Positions 32,166 through 43,300 of a stretch of 64,000 nucleotides of DNA are shown in pieces. Every line of letters starts with the position of its first letter. Position 1 is the stretch's first letter. A model generated the notes under the pieces. The model was not told the origin of the DNA and searched no databases. It worked only from the letters and a program-made list of their open reading frames with translations. This DNA is from Ophiosphaerella korrae (taxonomy: Eukaryota; Ascomycota; Dothideomycetes; Pleosporales; Phaeosphaeriaceae), in contig JALNQF010000007.1 of the NCBI GenBank assembly GCA_028456385.1, forward strand, positions 496,001 to 560,000, given 5' to 3'. The position numbers were made by a program, and so were the translations under genes.

Positions 32166-33854
32166 TCACGAAGTCCCATTCTTCGGCCTCTTAGCCGGCA
32201 GCGCAGGGACCTTGAACCCCCCCGCATCGACCTTTGACGGCCCCCCCAGATTCGTAAACGAGCCGCCCTTAAACCATCTATCCTCATCCGCCTTCCGCTT
32301 CCTACTAAGTTCCTCGCGAGCCTTGGGGTCCACGAGCTCCAGGCCCTGAACGGGCGTGAAGGCAATGGAATTTGTGCCCGCACCGCCGAGCCCGACGCCG
32401 CCGGTACGCAGGCCCTGGGCGCGCAGCGACGTGGCTGTTCCGCTTACGCCGAACCCCTTGAGCGAGGAGGCGGCGCCGAGCGTGGTGTCGCCGCCCCAGC
32501 CCGCGCCCTGTTTTTTGGACAGTTTGGCGCGCGTCTTGGGGTCGATTTGCTGGGCGCGGAGACGGCCTGTGTCTGTGGCGCCGATCATGCCCATGCCCTT
32601 TATAGAGTCGCCATATCCGATTTCTTTTTCTTCTTTGCCGAAGGCCATTCTATTCTGGGCTTTGCGGATTTCGGTCATGGCGGTTGCTTCTTTTGCTTTG
32701 CGTGCGCGGCGGCCGCCTCTCTTGCGGCTGGGCTTGTCGTCGGGTGCAGGAAGAGCGCGTACGCCTTTGTTTGGTGGGGGCTCAGTGAGTTTGTCGAGGC
32801 GGCGCTCGCATTCTTCTTTTAGTTGGAGGCCGGTTGCACCATCGGGAGATTGGTGGACCATGTCTACCCGCGCGGCGAGAATGACTTTTGCTGAGACGAT
32901 CCGCATAGCTTGTTTCTTGAGATCGTGGCGAATTGTTTGGAGAATGGGGCTGTGGTAGAGATAGCCTTGATGCCGGATACCAATGTTGGTTGACAGACCG
33001 AGCCCAGAGGCCTTGTTTGAGCCCAGGGGTGCGATATTGCAAGCAGGTGTCTTTGCCAGGCCAGCAAGACCTCCAGCATAGTTGATGAATTGGGCAGCGG
33101 TAAGTGAGCCGACTAAAACTGTGAGGTTTGGCGCAAATACGTTCATGCGCGATTGCACGTAGTCGATGAGGATATCTTTTGATTTGTTGAGCTCTAGTAA
33201 CAGCTTGCATGCACCGACAATGACTTTAAGTTCAGTCTCATCAAGCTCGCGACCCTGGGCACGGGTTGCTTCAACGGTGACAACCATGAGCGATGGTGCG
33301 TCTAGAATGTTTTTCAGAGGAACGCCTACAATATTGTCTGCCCTTTGTGCGATTGTCTTGATGTCGTTCAAAGGCTCGTTCTGAAGAATGACGACGGTTT
33401 TGGCGTAATCGACGGGGTTCTTGATAAGCTCCTCAAGGTACGGGAAACGGAGAGAGTAATGGTCGCGGATGAACTTGTGGACTGCTTGGATCTCGCCGTC
33501 TATCTGGGTTGAGAATTCGTTCGCTTCCTTGAGCAGCTGGTACTCAGGGTTGTCTTCTATGGATTCGCCATCTAGAACCTCTTCCATATGATCCTTGACC
33601 TCGTTAATCTGCTCCAAGACAGGCTGTAGGTTCTTCATGAGAGTCTGAGCGCCTTTGATATCTGCGGGTCCTTTCTTCTGCTTCTTGTCCTGATCTCCGG
33701 CATATTGTGCCTCCTCATCAACCATTTCCTCATCTTCCTCATCTCCATTAGCTTCTGGGGAAGGTTCAGCAGCAAAGTCATTCTCCAAGTCGGCCAGATC
33801 TTCGTCACCCGAGTCGGCAAAGTCAGCCATCAACTCCTGCTCGAGGGTTGCCAT
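32166..33854 (-). CDS. PRP31: Pre-mRNA splicing factor Prp31
   Basis: A U4/U6 snRNP protein that binds the 15.5K-U4 snRNA complex and holds the tri-snRNP together in the nucleus. It is one exon of 562 residues starting MATLEQELMADFADSGDEDL. The acidic N-terminus (about 1-55) is followed by the NOSIC/coiled-coil region, with HKFIRDHYSLRFPYLEELI (about 130-148). The Nop domain follows: SRMNVFAPNLTVLVGSLTAA, then FINYAGGLAGLAKTPACNI, and GYLYHSPILQ. The Prp31 C-terminal region has PPPNKGVRALPAPDDKPSRK, RGGRRARKAKEATAMTEIRK and AQNRMAFGKEE. Length and order match the family. A likely 5' UTR intron lies just upstream. The gene is divergent from CLF1, with 493 bp between the start codons. Confidence 0.96.
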   Translation of the reverse strand: MATLEQELMADFADSGDEDLADLENDFAAEPSPEANGDEEDEEMVDEEAQYAGDQDKKQKKGPADIKGAQTLMKNLQPVLEQINEVKDHMEEVLDGESIEDNPEYQLLKEANEFSTQIDGEIQAVHKFIRDHYSLRFPYLEELIKNPVDYAKTVVILQNEPLNDIKTIAQRADNIVGVPLKNILDAPSLMVVTVEATRAQGRELDETELKVIVGACKLLLELNKSKDILIDYVQSRMNVFAPNLTVLVGSLTAAQFINYAGGLAGLAKTPACNIAPLGSNKASGLGLSTNIGIRHQGYLYHSPILQTIRHDLKKQAMRIVSAKVILAARVDMVHQSPDGATGLQLKEECERRLDKLTEPPPNKGVRALPAPDDKPSRKRGGRRARKAKEATAMTEIRKAQNRMAFGKEEKEIGYGDSIKGMGMIGATDTGRLRAQQIDPKTRAKLSKKQGAGWGGDTTLGAASSLKGFGVSGTATSLRAQGLRTGGVGLGGAGTNSIAFTPVQGLELVDPKAREELSRKRKADEDRWFKGGSFTNLGGPSKVDAGGFKVPALPAKRPKNGTS

Positions 33855-34170
33855 CTTCACTAACTACGCGAGCGCTAGTGCGATCGTCGCAAAGTTTCCC
33901 AGGCGGCCGAGTTGTCGCTCCTATTGCGATGTGGTTAAGTGAAGTGCTCCTCAAGCGCAAAAACGGCGTATCTGAGCACTGTCTATGCGCCTCCGCAATT
34001 TGTAGAACAACCCCACAAATAGTCGTTGAGCTCGGATAGGCGTAGGCTTTTACGTACCTTTGCCTGACACGGCCGCCGGTGATGGGGTTGACAGTGGGCT
34101 CGGTGATTGTTGGGGCAAATTCCAAGTCGCGACTGCGGTGACGTGAAAGGTGCAGGCTTGGCATGGACAT
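33823..34170 (-). other. Possible spliced uORF overlapping the PRP31 start
   Basis: An ATG at 34170 opens a frame (MSMPSLHLSRHRSRDLEFAP...) to the donor at 34057. If the 198-bp intron is removed, the frame continues for about 12 codons and stops at 33823, overlapping the PRP31 start out of frame (49 codons plus stop in all). Whether the transcript begins upstream of 34170 is unknown. Confidence 0.3.
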
Positions 34171-34347
34171 CTAATACTGCCAGGCGGTAAGGCATTGTCC
34201 TTGAATTTCCCAACACTGGCCATCACCAGCTACAATACAACACCACCGAGCCGTGATCGGCGATCTCTCCTCTCGTAGACGCGACATCCACATACACTCG
34301 TTGCCTCAGGCCCAATACGCTTTTCTTCTCCTGCCAAGCTCAACACC
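33855..34347. promoter_or_regulatory. Shared divergent promoter of PRP31 and CLF1
   Basis: 493 bp between outward-facing start codons of two spliceosome genes. On the PRP31 side an apparent intron (GTACGT donor at 34057, TTAG acceptor at 33860) would remove 198 bp of 5' UTR and end 5 bp before the ATG. Confidence 0.6.
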
Positions 34348-36378
34348 ATGGAGACCTCGCGAGGACCTCCGCGTGTCAAGAATAAGGCGGCCGCGCCCAT
34401 TCAGATCAGCGCTGAACAGCTGCTCCGTGAAGCTGTTGACCGACAAGATGACAAACTTAAGGCGCCAACGCAGCGCTTTGCTGACCTCGAGGAGCTGCAT
34501 GAATTCCAGGGTAGGAAGCGCAAGGAGTTTGAAGACTATGTACGGCGCAACAGGATAAACATGAACAACTGGATGCGATATGCGCAGTGGGAGCTGGAGC
34601 AGAAAGAGTTCAGGCGGGCGCGATCTATCTTCGAACGTGCGCTGGATGTCGACAGCACTGCCGTTGCGCTATGGCTCCGATACATCGAGGCCGAGATGAA
34701 GCACAGGAACATCAATCATGCGAGGAATTTGCTTGATCGTGCCGTCACAATCCTGCCGCGAATCGACAAGCTATGGTACAAATATGTGTACATGGAGGAA
34801 ACTCTTGCCAACATCGATGGTGCTCGCTCAGTCTTTGAACGCTGGATGCAATGGGAACCTGAAGAGGCCGCTTGGTCATCCTATATCAAGCTGGAGAAGA
34901 GGCATGGCGAGTTTGAGAGGGCGAGGGCTATTTATGAACGCTTCACCGTCGTGCACCCGGAGCCTAAGAACTGGATCAAATGGGCCAAGTTTGAGGAAGA
35001 GAATGGCACAAGCGATCTTGTACGCGACGTATATGGCACAGCAGTGGAGACTCTTGGTGACGAATTTATGGATGAGAAGCTGTTTATGGCGTATGCCAAA
35101 TTCGAGGCTAGACTAAAAGAGCTAGAGCGTGCGAGAGCCATCTACAAGTTTGCGCTGGACCGCATGCCACGGTCCAAGTCGGTCAATTTGCACAAGGCCT
35201 TTACCCAGTTTGAGAAGCAATTCGGAGACAAAGACGGCATCGAAGATGTTATCCTTTCAAAACGACGAGTTCACTATGAAGAGCAGGTCAAGGAAAACCC
35301 GAAGAACTACGACGCCTGGATAGACTTTGCACGATTGGAAGAGACGTCTGGCAACACAGACCGAGTACGAGACATTTACGAGCGAGCGATTGCACAAATA
35401 CCACCTACACAAGAAAAGCGACATTGGAGACGGTATATTTACCTTTGGCTATTCTACGCCGTCTACGAAGAAACTACATCCCGTGACATCGAACGAACAC
35501 GACAAATCTACCAAGAATGTGTCCGCCTCCTTCCCCATAAACGCTTCACTTTCGCCAAAGTCTGGCTAATGTTCGCACATTTCGAAGTCCGCCAAACCCA
35601 ACTCACTACCGCGCGCAAACTCCTCGGCCAAGCAATCGGCATGTGTCCGAAAGACAAACTTTTCAAAGATTACATCGAGCTTGAAATGAAGCTCTTCGAA
35701 TTCACCCGGTGCCGCCAACTGTACACAAAATACATTGAGTGGAACGGTTCAAACTGCCAAACCTGGATCAAATTCGCCGAGCTCGAACGCGGCCTCGACG
35801 ACCTTGACCGCGCGCGCGCAATCTTCGAACTCGCCGTCGACGAACCCCAGCTTGACATGCCAGAACTGCTCTGGAAAGCATACATCGATTTCGAAGACGG
35901 CGAGGGCGAATTCGAGCGCACGCGCGCGCTATACGAACGCCTGCTGGCCAAGACCGATCACGTTAAGGTATGGACGTCATGGGCGCAATTTGAGATCTCC
36001 GTTCCGGAAGACGGCGACGCAGATACGGCCGAGGACGACGAGCGGCCAGTGTCCGAGGCCGCAAAGGCTCGCGCGCGCGCCATTTTCTCGCGCGCACATG
36101 CGCGACTTAAGGATCAGGGTGCTACGACAGATCGCGTGGCGCTACTCACCGCGTGGCGCTCGTTCGAAGGCGTGCACGGGACTGCGGAGGACCAGGAGAA
36201 GATCGAGAAGCAGATGCCGCGGAAGGTGAAGAAGAGGAGGAAGCTGGATGACGGCGAGTTTGAGGAGTATGTGGATTATGTATTCCCCGCGGATGACGAG
36301 AGCGCGGCGAAACTGGCGAAACTCATGGCCAATGCGCAGAAATGGAAGGCAGCGCAGGCAGCGCAGGGCGGGGAGTAG
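34348..36378 (+). CDS. CLF1: Pre-mRNA-splicing factor Clf1 (crooked-neck, HAT repeats)
   Basis: A scaffold of the Prp19/NineTeen complex in the spliceosome. It is a single exon of 676 residues, typical for fungal Clf1. The start [20 protein letters not shown] and then [20 protein letters not shown] are diagnostic. The rest is a run of half-a-TPR (HAT) repeats with recurrent W...Y..FE.....RARxIYERAL spacing, for example [40 protein letters not shown] and [20 protein letters not shown]. The C-terminus is basic ([20 protein letters not shown]) and ends in an Ala/Gln/Gly-rich tail. Composition changes within the gene: C-ending codons dominate around 35400-36060 and G-rich sequence from about 36180 to past the stop. 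Confidence 0.97.
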   Translation: METSRGPPRVKNKAAAPIQISAEQLLREAVDRQDDKLKAPTQRFADLEELHEFQGRKRKEFEDYVRRNRINMNNWMRYAQWELEQKEFRRARSIFERALDVDSTAVALWLRYIEAEMKHRNINHARNLLDRAVTILPRIDKLWYKYVYMEETLANIDGARSVFERWMQWEPEEAAWSSYIKLEKRHGEFERARAIYERFTVVHPEPKNWIKWAKFEEENGTSDLVRDVYGTAVETLGDEFMDEKLFMAYAKFEARLKELERARAIYKFALDRMPRSKSVNLHKAFTQFEKQFGDKDGIEDVILSKRRVHYEEQVKENPKNYDAWIDFARLEETSGNTDRVRDIYERAIAQIPPTQEKRHWRRYIYLWLFYAVYEETTSRDIERTRQIYQECVRLLPHKRFTFAKVWLMFAHFEVRQTQLTTARKLLGQAIGMCPKDKLFKDYIELEMKLFEFTRCRQLYTKYIEWNGSNCQTWIKFAELERGLDDLDRARAIFELAVDEPQLDMPELLWKAYIDFEDGEGEFERTRALYERLLAKTDHVKVWTSWAQFEISVPEDGDADTAEDDERPVSEAAKARARAIFSRAHARLKDQGATTDRVALLTAWRSFEGVHGTAEDQEKIEKQMPRKVKKRRKLDDGEFEEYVDYVFPADDESAAKLAKLMANAQKWKAAQAAQGGE

Positions 36379-36755
36379 GAGTTTGCAGAGCACATGTAAT
36401 TGTAGGATAGAAGTTGGGGGGGCAGTGGAGTCAAAGGAGTATACGTCTAAGCGCAGTAATTGAGACTAAATTTGACGACGAATCTACGTCTCTACCAAAT
36501 ATTTTATGCAATGCTTAACGCCCAATATGGAACAGTGAATGGTGTAAGATTAGAAACGAAGAAAGGGTATAAATCAACAAAAGAAAGAGAATCCGCCAAG
36601 CTTGGTGTAGTCTTCAGCCTCGTCCTCGACTGCACAAACGATCATTCCCTTCGGCGTCGCCGAAAGGTCCGCCACTCTAGGGAAGCTTATTCCAACGTCT
36701 TCGAAAAGCTTCCTTAGAGCGCCCCTTTGATGGGTCACAGTTATTTTCCTCGTTA
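36379..36755. other. Convergent 3' flanks, no gene seen
   Basis: A 377-bp region between the CLF1 stop and the stop of the next minus-strand gene. It starts G-rich and becomes AT-rich; no gene is visible. Confidence 0.6.
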
Positions 36756-38708
36756 TTACACTCGCCGTTTCTTTCCACGACCTTCTGTTGCCTCGCTCTG
36801 CTTTTCGCTAGCTAGTGCCTCCACCACTTCAGTCATGCGCAGCAAGGTCTTGTTGATCGCTTCACTGTGCGCGAAGCATAGCAGTACACCCGCGCGCATT
36901 GTCAGGGCTGAGTAGTACTTCTTCAGCACTTTGCTTTCGCTCGACTTGCTCGCAGCACCGACAACTAGACCAACCCAGAGCAGTACACCAGCCATATCGC
37001 CCCAGCACGCTGATATATTTGAGTTTTCGATCGTTTCTTTCAGGTGTCTTAGCAGTGAAGTGGTGTGGTTTGGTGCAGGTGCAGGAGGTGGCGGGAAATA
37101 GTAATTGTCGGGCTCTGATTGTCGGGATGATATCGACGGTCGTTGGGCGCCGAATGCTGAAGAGAATGAGGGGCGAGGTACACTAGCTGAGGAGACTGAA
37201 GAGATCGAGGAGCGAGGCCCTGCAGTGGGGAAGTATGACTGGGGTATGGCAGGGCTAATAGTAAATGATGGCGAAGTTGAGGTTGAGATTGGTGTCTCCT
37301 CGCTCACGTCGAAGGGTGAGATTAGAGATTCGTTCGACGCAGAAGCTGTGAGGGATGTGGAGATTGTCAAAAGGTTCTGAGACTCAGCAGCTATCGAGAG
37401 AGCTTCAGAGAGAGGTATCCGTCTGATGATAGCGGTGGCTTGGATGATTGAAGCGATTCGAATCGCTTCGTATTTGTAGTCATTACACGTAAGAACCTGA
37501 CCCTGACTCTTGCAAAGCTCAGAAATGGGTGGATATACATTCGGATCAATAATCCTCTTGTAAATATTCATAAGGCTTGACGAGTTCCGGCGGCTCAATT
37601 TCGTTTCGTGAAGGAACAGACTGATCATCTGGTGAACGTCATCTATAAGCTCTCGTGCCTTTGAGGTACATGCTGTTGACCTCAAGATTGTCTTGAATGC
37701 CGAACGTGGGCAAAAAATTGGGGATTCAGGTATCGTAGCATTAGCCTGATAGATTTTTGATGAGTTGGCGACGCAGTAGTCGGCATACATGGTTCGCGGT
37801 GGTTCCTCTCGCATGATTGCGGTTGCTAGAGATACCCAAGATACCGCCGATGCAAGGAGCGTTTTTTTACCCAGTTGATTGAGTCCGCCACGCTGTTTGA
37901 TCATTACCTCGATGCCATCTTCATGATACTTTAGGCCCGATTCTTCTCTGCCAATTACCTCGGAGATAATGAGCTGAATGACGGCCATGATGTTGTGATC
38001 TGACACCCCTTCCTCGGCATTTAACATATTCTGGCCAACTAAGTGGATGACCTCCTGGCGAAGCGCTATTGTCCGTAAACTCTCCAATGGTTCCTCGTGC
38101 ACAACATCGTGGTACGCTGTTGCTAGACATAATGTTCCGAGAAAGGTATGAGGGTAGCTGAGGGCAGTCGGGATCCAGTGAACGCCTAGGGCCCTTGTGC
38201 CGAAGTATGTACTGCAGTGATACTTGAGGTTCTCTACAGAAACACTAGGGTGACTAGACTGGAACATCGTCCTGAACGGGTCCAAATTCTCGCCAAGCGA
38301 TTTGAGCAATGGCGGTGGATGTGAATCGTACGGGAGTGGTACATTCTTCCGGCAGGGAAGAATCATAGGTCCTGTAGGAAGTATAAAAGCCGCGGGCCTC
38401 TGTACTATCGAAGTTGAGGCGCTGGGCCCAACTTGGTCGTGACTGCTTAGCACAGAAGACCTAGTTGGGGAGCTCGCCTTCGATCGCGCAACACTCCCCG
38501 TTCCCTGTGATGCTGTTGTTGGAATCGTCAAAGACCCTGTAGCAGTTTCTTGACTTCCCACACTCCACTTAGATATATTTGATCCCTTGGAATCCGAGTC
38601 CACGCTGCTCAGTCTTGACCGGCTCGTTGAACTCTTCGGCCTCTTGCTCAATTTATTATTATTCTCCGTCAAATAGGATTTCATGGCCTTCTTGCGCACA
38701 GCAGTCAT
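36756..38708 (-). CDS. Fungal transcription-factor-domain protein (no Zn2Cys6), 5' end incomplete
   Basis: A probable transcription regulator of the fungal-specific TF-domain class. The 650-residue frame has a basic Ser-rich N-terminus, then the middle-homology region: a conserved-looking block around LPYDSHPPPLLKSLGENLDP, YFGTRALGVHWIPTALSYPH, TFLGTLCLATAYHDVV, and EEGVSDHNIMAVIQLII further on. No zinc cluster is present. Upstream of the first ATG (38708) the frame stays open for about 40 codons and reads SDGGLIFITGTTPEDFKDKK, the type of short N-terminal block that zinc-less members carry. That extension has no ATG before a stop, so a small upstream exon, probably spliced at an acceptor near 38830-38840, is missing from this model. 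The C-terminal part is Ser/Pro-rich and then helical (LRMTEVVEALASEKQSE). Confidence 0.75.
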   Translation of the reverse strand: MTAVRKKAMKSYLTENNNKLSKRPKSSTSRSRLSSVDSDSKGSNISKWSVGSQETATGSLTIPTTASQGTGSVARSKASSPTRSSVLSSHDQVGPSASTSIVQRPAAFILPTGPMILPCRKNVPLPYDSHPPPLLKSLGENLDPFRTMFQSSHPSVSVENLKYHCSTYFGTRALGVHWIPTALSYPHTFLGTLCLATAYHDVVHEEPLESLRTIALRQEVIHLVGQNMLNAEEGVSDHNIMAVIQLIISEVIGREESGLKYHEDGIEVMIKQRGGLNQLGKKTLLASAVSWVSLATAIMREEPPRTMYADYCVANSSKIYQANATIPESPIFCPRSAFKTILRSTACTSKARELIDDVHQMISLFLHETKLSRRNSSSLMNIYKRIIDPNVYPPISELCKSQGQVLTCNDYKYEAIRIASIIQATAIIRRIPLSEALSIAAESQNLLTISTSLTASASNESLISPFDVSEETPISTSTSPSFTISPAIPQSYFPTAGPRSSISSVSSASVPRPSFSSAFGAQRPSISSRQSEPDNYYFPPPPAPAPNHTTSLLRHLKETIENSNISACWGDMAGVLLWVGLVVGAASKSSESKVLKKYYSALTMRAGVLLCFAHSEAINKTLLRMTEVVEALASEKQSEATEGRGKKRRV

Positions 38709-40300
38709 GGTTTTCTTGTCCTTGAAGTCTTCAGGCGTAGTGCCGGTGATGAAAATAAGGCCACCATCGCTAGAAGGCTGTTGATTGGCTGGATCGGTTG
38801 GGGCCCTAGAATTGGGGCCCTGCGCTTGAGCTGTGGCGATACATGTTAGTGTTGGTTCTGAGAGCGTTCATTCTCGTAGCGCCTGCCTAGGATGAATTGC
38901 AGTTGTGAAGGTAGTGGATGCCCAAGTTGGCTGTAAACACATGCGGTTCGAGCAGTCCCAGCCTCTTTCAACAGTCGCGCTTCACAGATGCAACTCCAAC
39001 TCATCTCTTTACATAGAAAAATACTCGCTTACAAAATGTTTCCTGATGCGGCGGCATCGGGGGCCACGTGAAGCTCGAATCGGATGCGAAGGTTGACGCA
39101 GGTGAGATGTAGGAGGAAGCGAGGTTCAGGTATGGGCCGGAAGTAAAGAGGGGCATCTGTGTGCTGGGAGGAGCCGACATTGTAATTCCTCAAACTCGCA
39201 GGCGTTCTACAACAACAGTGGAAGCGGAATGTTCACAGCATGCCTTGATTTAGTCGAGGCGTTCGTTCCGCAAGCTGAGGCTCGATCGATGGTCATAGGG
39301 CTGAAGGAGTGGGCCGCTCCAAGTAGGTATATGTAGGTTATCTGAATCTACTTTACTGCGCACCGATCCAAGTGGCGTTTTACCTCCCTTGCACGCTAGA
39401 CGTACATAATCGCAATTATGCGTCATGCATCATCAATCTCGCTGCGCAGGTGTTGCGCAAAAGATGCGCAGTACGGCGCGGTGAGCTTGTGGTGTGGCTG
39501 TGTCTGCTAGAGATGAGCGAACCGCTCTCAACGGGCCGGAAGGCATTGCCTGACGAACTGGCCTAGGCCACGGTGCCCTATCAGTCATGCAAGAATACCG
39601 TACGGGGAAATGGGCTGGAAAGCCCACAGAATTCTATGCTGACCGCGTCTTGAGAAGAAAGTTGCAACAAAGATGGGGAGCATGGAAGAGGTATGGTCTT
39701 CGATCCTTGTAACACCAAGACTGTCATTGTAGCACCGTACTCCATGTTCCCCGATAAGATGCAAAAGACATAAGCAAAAATCTTTACCTCTCCATCTCAT
39801 TCCGGGCTCCATTTGTTGTCGTACACGTGCATCGCTGACGCCTACTTGCAGACCCATGTACGATCAAGCGACTCTCACCGCCCCCCAGATGATTCTCCAC
39901 GTCAAGCCACCGTTCTCGTCTTCAATCCTTCGGTTACTTGCCCAATCAGTGACCATCGCAACCTGCTCGCCGTAGAGTAGCGGTGCATGTCAGCTCCAAT
40001 GGTCCGCACGGGTAGTCTAATCTTACCCAATCGCCTTCGTTGTATGGCTCCAGTAGCGTGGGTATATCGTATCTTCAATGCTCTCAGGATAGGACTCTTA
40101 GAGAGGAATAGTTGGTCCAATCACCGGCCCTCCCACAATCACGGTAGCTTTGCGTCAGCAGCCGCTTCCGAGCTCTAACGACAAAAAAAACTAAACTCTT
40201 TAGGGTACAAAGCGCCGAGCTCTGATGTTATTTCAGCTGCCTTTGTTCTTCTAGCAAACACACGGTATATACATCGCCATGAAAAAGAAATTCGTATCGA
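38709..40300. other. Intergenic region, probably holding the 5' exon of the upstream factor
   Basis: The first ~130 bp continue the reading frame of the gene at 36756-38708. The remainder carries only short open frames without motifs; I see no separate gene. Confidence 0.5.
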
Positions 40301-43300
40301 TCATTGTCTCGCACCGCCCAAACCTAAGCCAAAGTAGTCCCCGGCTCCCTGCTGTGTTGCGCCGTTTCCCGGGCTAGCAGCGCTGCCACCGGAGCATATA
40401 CTCCCGTTATCTCTTGATACCCGAGTAGGAGATGTAACGCTATTGCCGATGTTAGGGGTAGCTACTGTACGATGGCCGTTGCTGCGACCCCTGATTGGAA
40501 TACTTAGTCGCGTAGTATCAAACGTGAAGTGACCTTGCCCATTGTCTGGTTCTGCGGACGAAGTTCTAAGCTCCACATGTTCGAGCGTGCTTCTCAACGT
40601 CGCACCAGACTCGTCAAGTGCCATAAGGAATCGCGCCAGTTCTTTGCATAGCTCCCAATCTTGCTTATCTTTCGCACGCTGAAGCAAGCGCACCACTTGA
40701 TCGCCGGTCGGTCTCAGTTCCTCAAAGGTATGAAGGACAAGGAGGTACCCGCCTGCTGTTTTGAGATTACCTTTCTGCAACGACTCCTCGAAAAGGTCTT
40801 CTGGTGGCGGAAGATTTGAGAACAAGGTACGCCATGAGCGAACCTCAGTCTTGCGTGTGCATTGTACCACAATCTCAAGGTACTGAGGAAATGAACTCAA
40901 GAAGGATATCACGCTCGGTAACAGTGCCTGTTCGGGTGGTGGCTGTGTATCGACTTCTTCGTCAAGAACCTCATGTAATAAAATCTCTAAAGCATGGGGG
41001 AAGTATTGCAACTGTTGGTAATGGTGGCTGAGATGCAGTGCTGCAGGGTGATTATATTGCGCTAAGTGATAGCGCAATACGGCGGGAAGGAAGAGATGCG
41101 TCTGCAAGATCGTCAGCAACGGTTCGCTTGATACGCTATTATGGTATGGTAAGCAATGTGTGCTGCTTACCCTGGTTCCAAAGCGCATGAAGGCAAAACT
41201 GGTGTCCCGCCTCTGAATTAGTTCCGATTCGACGCCAAAGACAATAGCCTTATTGATCAAAGCAGAAAGAGGGTAAAAGTCCACCGGAATCTTGACCGGC
41301 GTGGGCAGCTCTCTGCCAAGCTCGGCGGATGCAGATGCCAAAACGTCTTGCATATCAATCCACACGCGCATGTCATGACCATCGAAGAACCAAAGGGAGT
41401 CGCGCAGATCGTGGCCATGCACACTATCCATCGCTAGCCCTGACGAAGGACTAGCGGGTAGGGAGCTCGCCTGCAGATCCAGGGCAAATGCGGGGTGGTC
41501 ACGCATGAGCGCATACGTTTCGACGTTTTGAGCGATGATCCGCATCTCATACTTGAGTTCACCGCCTTCCGTCGTAGTAGGTTGGAGTAACACTAATTTG
41601 CCATCCACGAGAAATAAGATAGTGGCGACCGCCACATCCTGGGATGGGTCCCCATGATCTAGAGACTTTAGTACTCAGCCACAACGGATTCATGGAAGAC
41701 ATACGAATCTGGTCCTCAGGCAGTATCCAGCTAAGAGCTCGAACTCTCGGAGGTGCCCGAATAATCCCGTGCAATGCAATCTGACCGACTTGGACCAATT
41801 TTACAGCAGCATCTGCGACGTTGATTACATAGTGATATAGAACGTTTTCGTAAGTATAGACAAGAAGGGAATCCTCTCCTGACGGTGCGATCAGGACAAT
41901 AGGTGCAGGCAACTTTTGGACATGCATAATATGATTGTTGTCGAGTGCTACCTCCCGTGAGTATATTCGTATCTAGAGCGCAGTGCGTTAGTTGATTCGA
42001 GAGAGGTTTTAGGTGTAGCCTTTCTTACCTCATGGGAGTCATGGCACTCGACAGCAGCGATTAGAACATGTTGAAACCAACACATTCCACCCCTAACAGT
42101 GAACTCATTTTCTATAAATGGATCATCAAACATTTTCCAGCGGCCGCTGTGGACGCTGTAATGTGCAAGCCCTCTTTTGCCTGCAACTGCGACATATCGG
42201 CCATCGTTCGAAATGACAGTACATCGAACCGGCCATTGGTCCACAAGGTAATGAGGTGGAATCTGCACATGATACCAGAGAGAAATCTCTGTGGATATTG
42301 TCGTAAGGTCCGGCAAGTCATAACCACGATAGATCATAAAGCCAGTGCTGGTCTGCATGAGCGACCTCGAAATGTTGGCCGAGGAGAAGCAGCCAGTAAT
42401 CGCACTTCGAGCCATCTCTAGAACAAATAGGCGATTACTATTCTTGCCCAAAATGATAAGCTCTGCCCCAGAGCCGATCCAGAATGCATCTTGTACACTC
42501 AGAAGCCACGCTTCGTTGTTGGTCTCTGAAAGCGTACGATCAGACATGAAGCTGGTAGCACCAGGTTTGCCGTAGACACTCCACATTGCCCAGCCATGGT
42601 CATAGCCTGCAAATAAACAATAACCATCAGGCGAATACGCCAGTACATTTAACTTGCCTGGTGATGTTACGTTTGGTTTCACCCTATGTGTAAGTGGTAT
42701 ATTCCCTGTATAGTCTCGAGCAGTGTAAACACAGATGTCGCCATTTGCGCACCCAACAGCAAGCAGTGAAAACCTTGCATTGATGGCAGCCTTCACGCCG
42801 TGTTCCGCATCAGACTCTGGGCTGTGAAAGCCGTATCCACGAAAGAGGTTGGCGCTCTCCTGGGCTGTATGGTTGCGTATGCGTTGGACAGCGAAAGCTT
42901 GTCCTCCACTGGTTAACCAACAGAGCAAATTCATGGGCCGATCATGAACCATATCAGAAAGTGTTTCCTTTTTGCCCAACCACAACATTTTGTTCAATAA
43001 CTCTGTACTGGTTTGGCTCCCACTACTATCCGGGGCCCATCGAATGCACTGTACAGCGGCCGGCTTGACAGTCGCTACAACAAGCTCGTCATCTAGAGCC
43101 AGAGCCCGCACAATCCCAGCATCAACACGAATAACCATTCGAAAGCGGATGCTGAGTTCTTTCAATCCGGTTCCCTCGCCGGGTCCTGCGTTGGTATCGT
43201 GTTGGCGCTGTTGCTTGAAGCCAGAGATTGTACTAGTCCGCCGTGAGTGGCCTCCATGCGTGTTGGTGAACTGGGTTTTGTATATGTGGGAGGAGTGATC

